Of a stretch of DNA of 7,142 nucleotides, positions 6,473-7,142 are shown piece after piece. Source of the stretch: Clostridia bacterium (GTDB taxonomy: Bacteria; Bacillota_A; Clostridia; Oscillospirales; CAG-272); assembly GCA_017457545.1 (NCBI GenBank), contig JAFTHF010000100.1, forward strand, positions 1 through 7,142. The letters run 5' to 3'. Under the pieces are notes generated by a model. It was not told the DNA's origin. It saw only the letters and a list, made by a program, of their open reading frames with translations, and searched no databases. Each line of letters begins with the position of its first letter. Within the stretch, counting starts at the first letter, position 1. A program made the translations under genes and the position numbers.

Positions 6473-6635
6473 ACACATAGCTCTCCGTAAAAACGACAGT
6501 TCAGCAAATATTATTTGAAGAACCAAGGAAGGATGCGACGCTTCCTTTCGGCATTCGACCCTTTCAGTATATCCAACTTTTCGCCTAAGTTAACAAGGAT
6601 ATCCTTACTGATTTCTAAATGCGCCTCTATGATGT
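6473..6635 (-). promoter_or_regulatory. Lysine riboswitch (L box)
   Basis: Minus-strand aptamer of about 163 nt with the L-box core in order: GAGGCGC (6627-6621), AGTA, GAAAGGGTC (6565-6557), GCCGAAAGG (6552-6544), TGCTGAACTGTC (6506-6495) and ACGGAGAGCTATG (6488-6476). P1 pairs CATAG (6631-6627) with CTATG (6480-6476), extended by ACA/TGT past one bulged base. L2 sits on an AACTT/AAGTT stem with loop AGGCGAA (6586-6580). L3 sits on a CTTCC/GGAAG-type stem with loop CGTCGCATC (6540-6532). GCGA of L2 (6584-6581) is complementary to TCGC of L3 (6538-6535), giving the kissing-loop contact known in this class. Lysine binding should stabilise P1 and favour the downstream terminator, lowering dapA-dapB-lysA expression. 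Confidence 0.95.
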
Positions 6636-6642
6636 TACATAA

Positions 6643-6671
6643 ATATTATCATATTATAAATGAATTGTCAA
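6643..6671 (-). promoter_or_regulatory. Promoter of the dapA-dapB-lysA operon
   Basis: On the minus strand a perfect -35 TTGACA (6671-6666), a 17-bp spacer and TAATAT (6648-6643) are present. A TG one base before the -10 (6651-6650) gives an extended -10, which may compensate for the imperfect hexamer. An alternative GATAAT at 6650-6645 would give a 15-bp spacer. The start would fall near 6636, at the first base of the riboswitch. Confidence 0.8.
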
Positions 6672-6687
6672 GAATAAAAGCAGATTT

Positions 6688-6708
6688 TTTATCATTTTTA
6701 TTGATAAA
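6688..6708. repeat. Inverted repeat upstream of the dap promoter
   Basis: TTTATCA (6688-6694) and TGATAAA (6702-6708) are perfect 7-bp arms around 7 nt. The repeat lies 17-37 bp upstream of the dap -35 box in very AT-rich DNA. It could be a regulator site or UP-element-like DNA. It has no U-tract of terminator type. Confidence 0.4.
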
Positions 6709-6750
6709 CGGAATTATAGTTTAAATTTCGACATTTAATTACAAAGTATG

Positions 6751-6774
6751 TTCATTTGTTGATTTGTTCATTTG
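6751..6774. repeat. 3 x 8 bp tandem repeat
   Basis: Three consecutive 8-bp units, TTCATTTG, TTGATTTG and TTCATTTG, differ at a single position in the middle copy. The last unit overlaps the left arm of the neighbouring inverted repeat. No gene or known element explains it. Confidence 0.7.
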
Positions 6775-6795
6775 TGGAAATTTTTATTCCACAAA
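6771..6795. repeat. 9-bp inverted repeat in the dapA / threonine aldolase spacer
   Basis: TTTGTGGAA (6771-6779) and TTCCACAAA (6787-6795) are perfect 9-bp arms around the 7-nt ATTTTTA. Neither strand continues into a U-run, so it is not an evident terminator. It could be a DNA-binding site or an RNA hairpin at the end of the upstream transcript. The function is unknown. Confidence 0.65.
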
Positions 6796-6806
6796 CAAAT
6801 AAATAT

Positions 6807-6835
6807 AAAAATCCTGCTCTTACGAACAGGATTTT
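6807..6835 (-). terminator. Intrinsic terminator of the threonine aldolase gene
   Basis: Beginning 5 nt after the stop codon, AAAATCCTG (6835-6827) pairs with CAGGATTTT (6816-6808) in a 9-bp stem with a 10-nt loop. On the minus strand it runs into TTTTTATATTTATTT. The plus strand also has T-rich sequence after the stem, so weak bidirectional activity is possible. Confidence 0.85.
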
Positions 6836-6840
6836 AATTT

Positions 6841-7142
6841 TTACATTATATTTATTAAAAATTCAACTGATTCTTTAGTTGTTGCCCATGAGGTAGTTAT
6901 TCTACAGATGAAATTATCTTTGTCATAGTCGCCCCAGTTGTCAATTACTACCCTATCGGAAATCTTTACAAATATTTCCTTGGGAATAATAAAGAATTGC
7001 TGATTGGTATAAGAATCCATATAAAGCTTGTATCCCTTTTTTATAAGGCTATCCTTAATAAGCATAGCAAGGTCTATTGCATGACGGGAAATTTCAAAAT
7101 AAAGATTATCGGTAAATAGCTCGTCAAACTGGATTCCTAGGA
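6841..7142 (-). CDS. Low-specificity L-threonine aldolase (C-terminal 100 aa, partial)
   Basis: This is the 3' end of a minus-strand gene that enters from beyond the right edge. The frame is open from 7140 down to the TAA at 6843-6841, so the ATG at 7065 is an internal methionine. The visible protein begins LGIQFDELFTDNLYFEISRH and continues through a DSYTNQQFFIIP segment. It ends with CRITTSWATTKESVEFL close to the C-terminus. The NQ-F--IP strand and the R-TSWATT--SV-F ending are the family signature of PLP-dependent L-threonine aldolases, which cleave threonine to glycine and acetaldehyde. The PLP lysine and most of the catalytic domain are outside the window, so only the family can be given. 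It has its own terminator and is probably not cotranscribed with the dap operon. Confidence 0.82.
   Translation of the reverse strand, partial: LGIQFDELFTDNLYFEISRHAIDLAMLIKDSLIKKGYKLYMDSYTNQQFFIIPKEIFVKISDRVVIDNWGDYDKDNFICRITTSWATTKESVEFLINIM

Noticed and set aside
6515..6724. Plus-strand open frame of 69 codons
   Set aside because: It lies antisense to the lysine riboswitch and dap promoter and has no ribosome site.
6841..7065. A 74-aa small protein starting at ATG 7065 on the minus strand
   Set aside because: The frame is open upstream to the window edge with continuous threonine aldolase similarity, so the ATG is internal.
1..7142. Mobile elements, CRISPR arrays, tRNA/rRNA genes or a defence-type gene cluster
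   Set aside because: I found no repeat-spacer arrays, transposase or integrase motifs, target-site duplications or tRNA folds. All coding space is taken by housekeeping genes.

Overview
The window looks like a chromosomal segment from a low-GC Gram-positive bacterium of the Clostridia (Bacillota), probably a gut-type Oscillospiraceae/Ruminococcaceae or a relative. The evidence is the strong GGAGG-type ribosome sites, consensus TTGACA/TATAAT promoters, and three RNA regulators typical of this group: a tetrahydrofolate (THF) riboswitch, a threonine T-box and a lysine L-box. Genus-level placement is inference.

Layout from left to right. (1) Positions 1-272, minus strand: the first 42 codons of a FolT-like ECF transporter S component, behind a THF riboswitch and an extended -10 promoter. 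(2) Positions 314-1298, plus strand: a divergently transcribed multi-TM heavy-metal exporter of the ArsP_2 type. It has a perfect consensus promoter, a striking three-half-site operator-like palindrome in its leader, and an intrinsic terminator. (3) Positions 1301-3430, plus strand: thrS with its own promoter and a complete T-box leader (specifier ACC for threonine). The encoded threonyl-tRNA synthetase lacks the N-terminal TGS domain. A bidirectional terminator separates it from the convergent operon. (4) Positions 6671 down to 3432, minus strand: promoter, lysine riboswitch with attenuator, then dapA-dapB-lysA. dapA and dapB overlap by 4 nt, and the lysA ribosome site sits on the dapB stop codon. 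(5) Positions 6672-6806: an AT-rich spacer with a 3 x 8 bp tandem repeat and two inverted repeats that I cannot assign. (6) Positions 6807-7142, minus strand: a terminator and the C-terminal 100 codons of a low-specificity L-threonine aldolase that runs off the right edge.

The genes work as separate housekeeping units. DapA and DapB make tetrahydrodipicolinate from pyruvate and aspartate semialdehyde, and LysA makes lysine from meso-diaminopimelate. The steps between are encoded elsewhere. Lysine is sensed by the leader RNA, and the DapA allosteric-site residues suggest weak feedback on the enzyme. thrS responds to uncharged tRNA-Thr, and the folate transporter responds to reduced folates. 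I see no mobile element, CRISPR array, tRNA, rRNA or convincing new multi-gene system. The less ordinary signals are the operator in front of the metal exporter, the mutually exclusive pairings visible in the dapA leader, and the unexplained repeats at 6688-6795.
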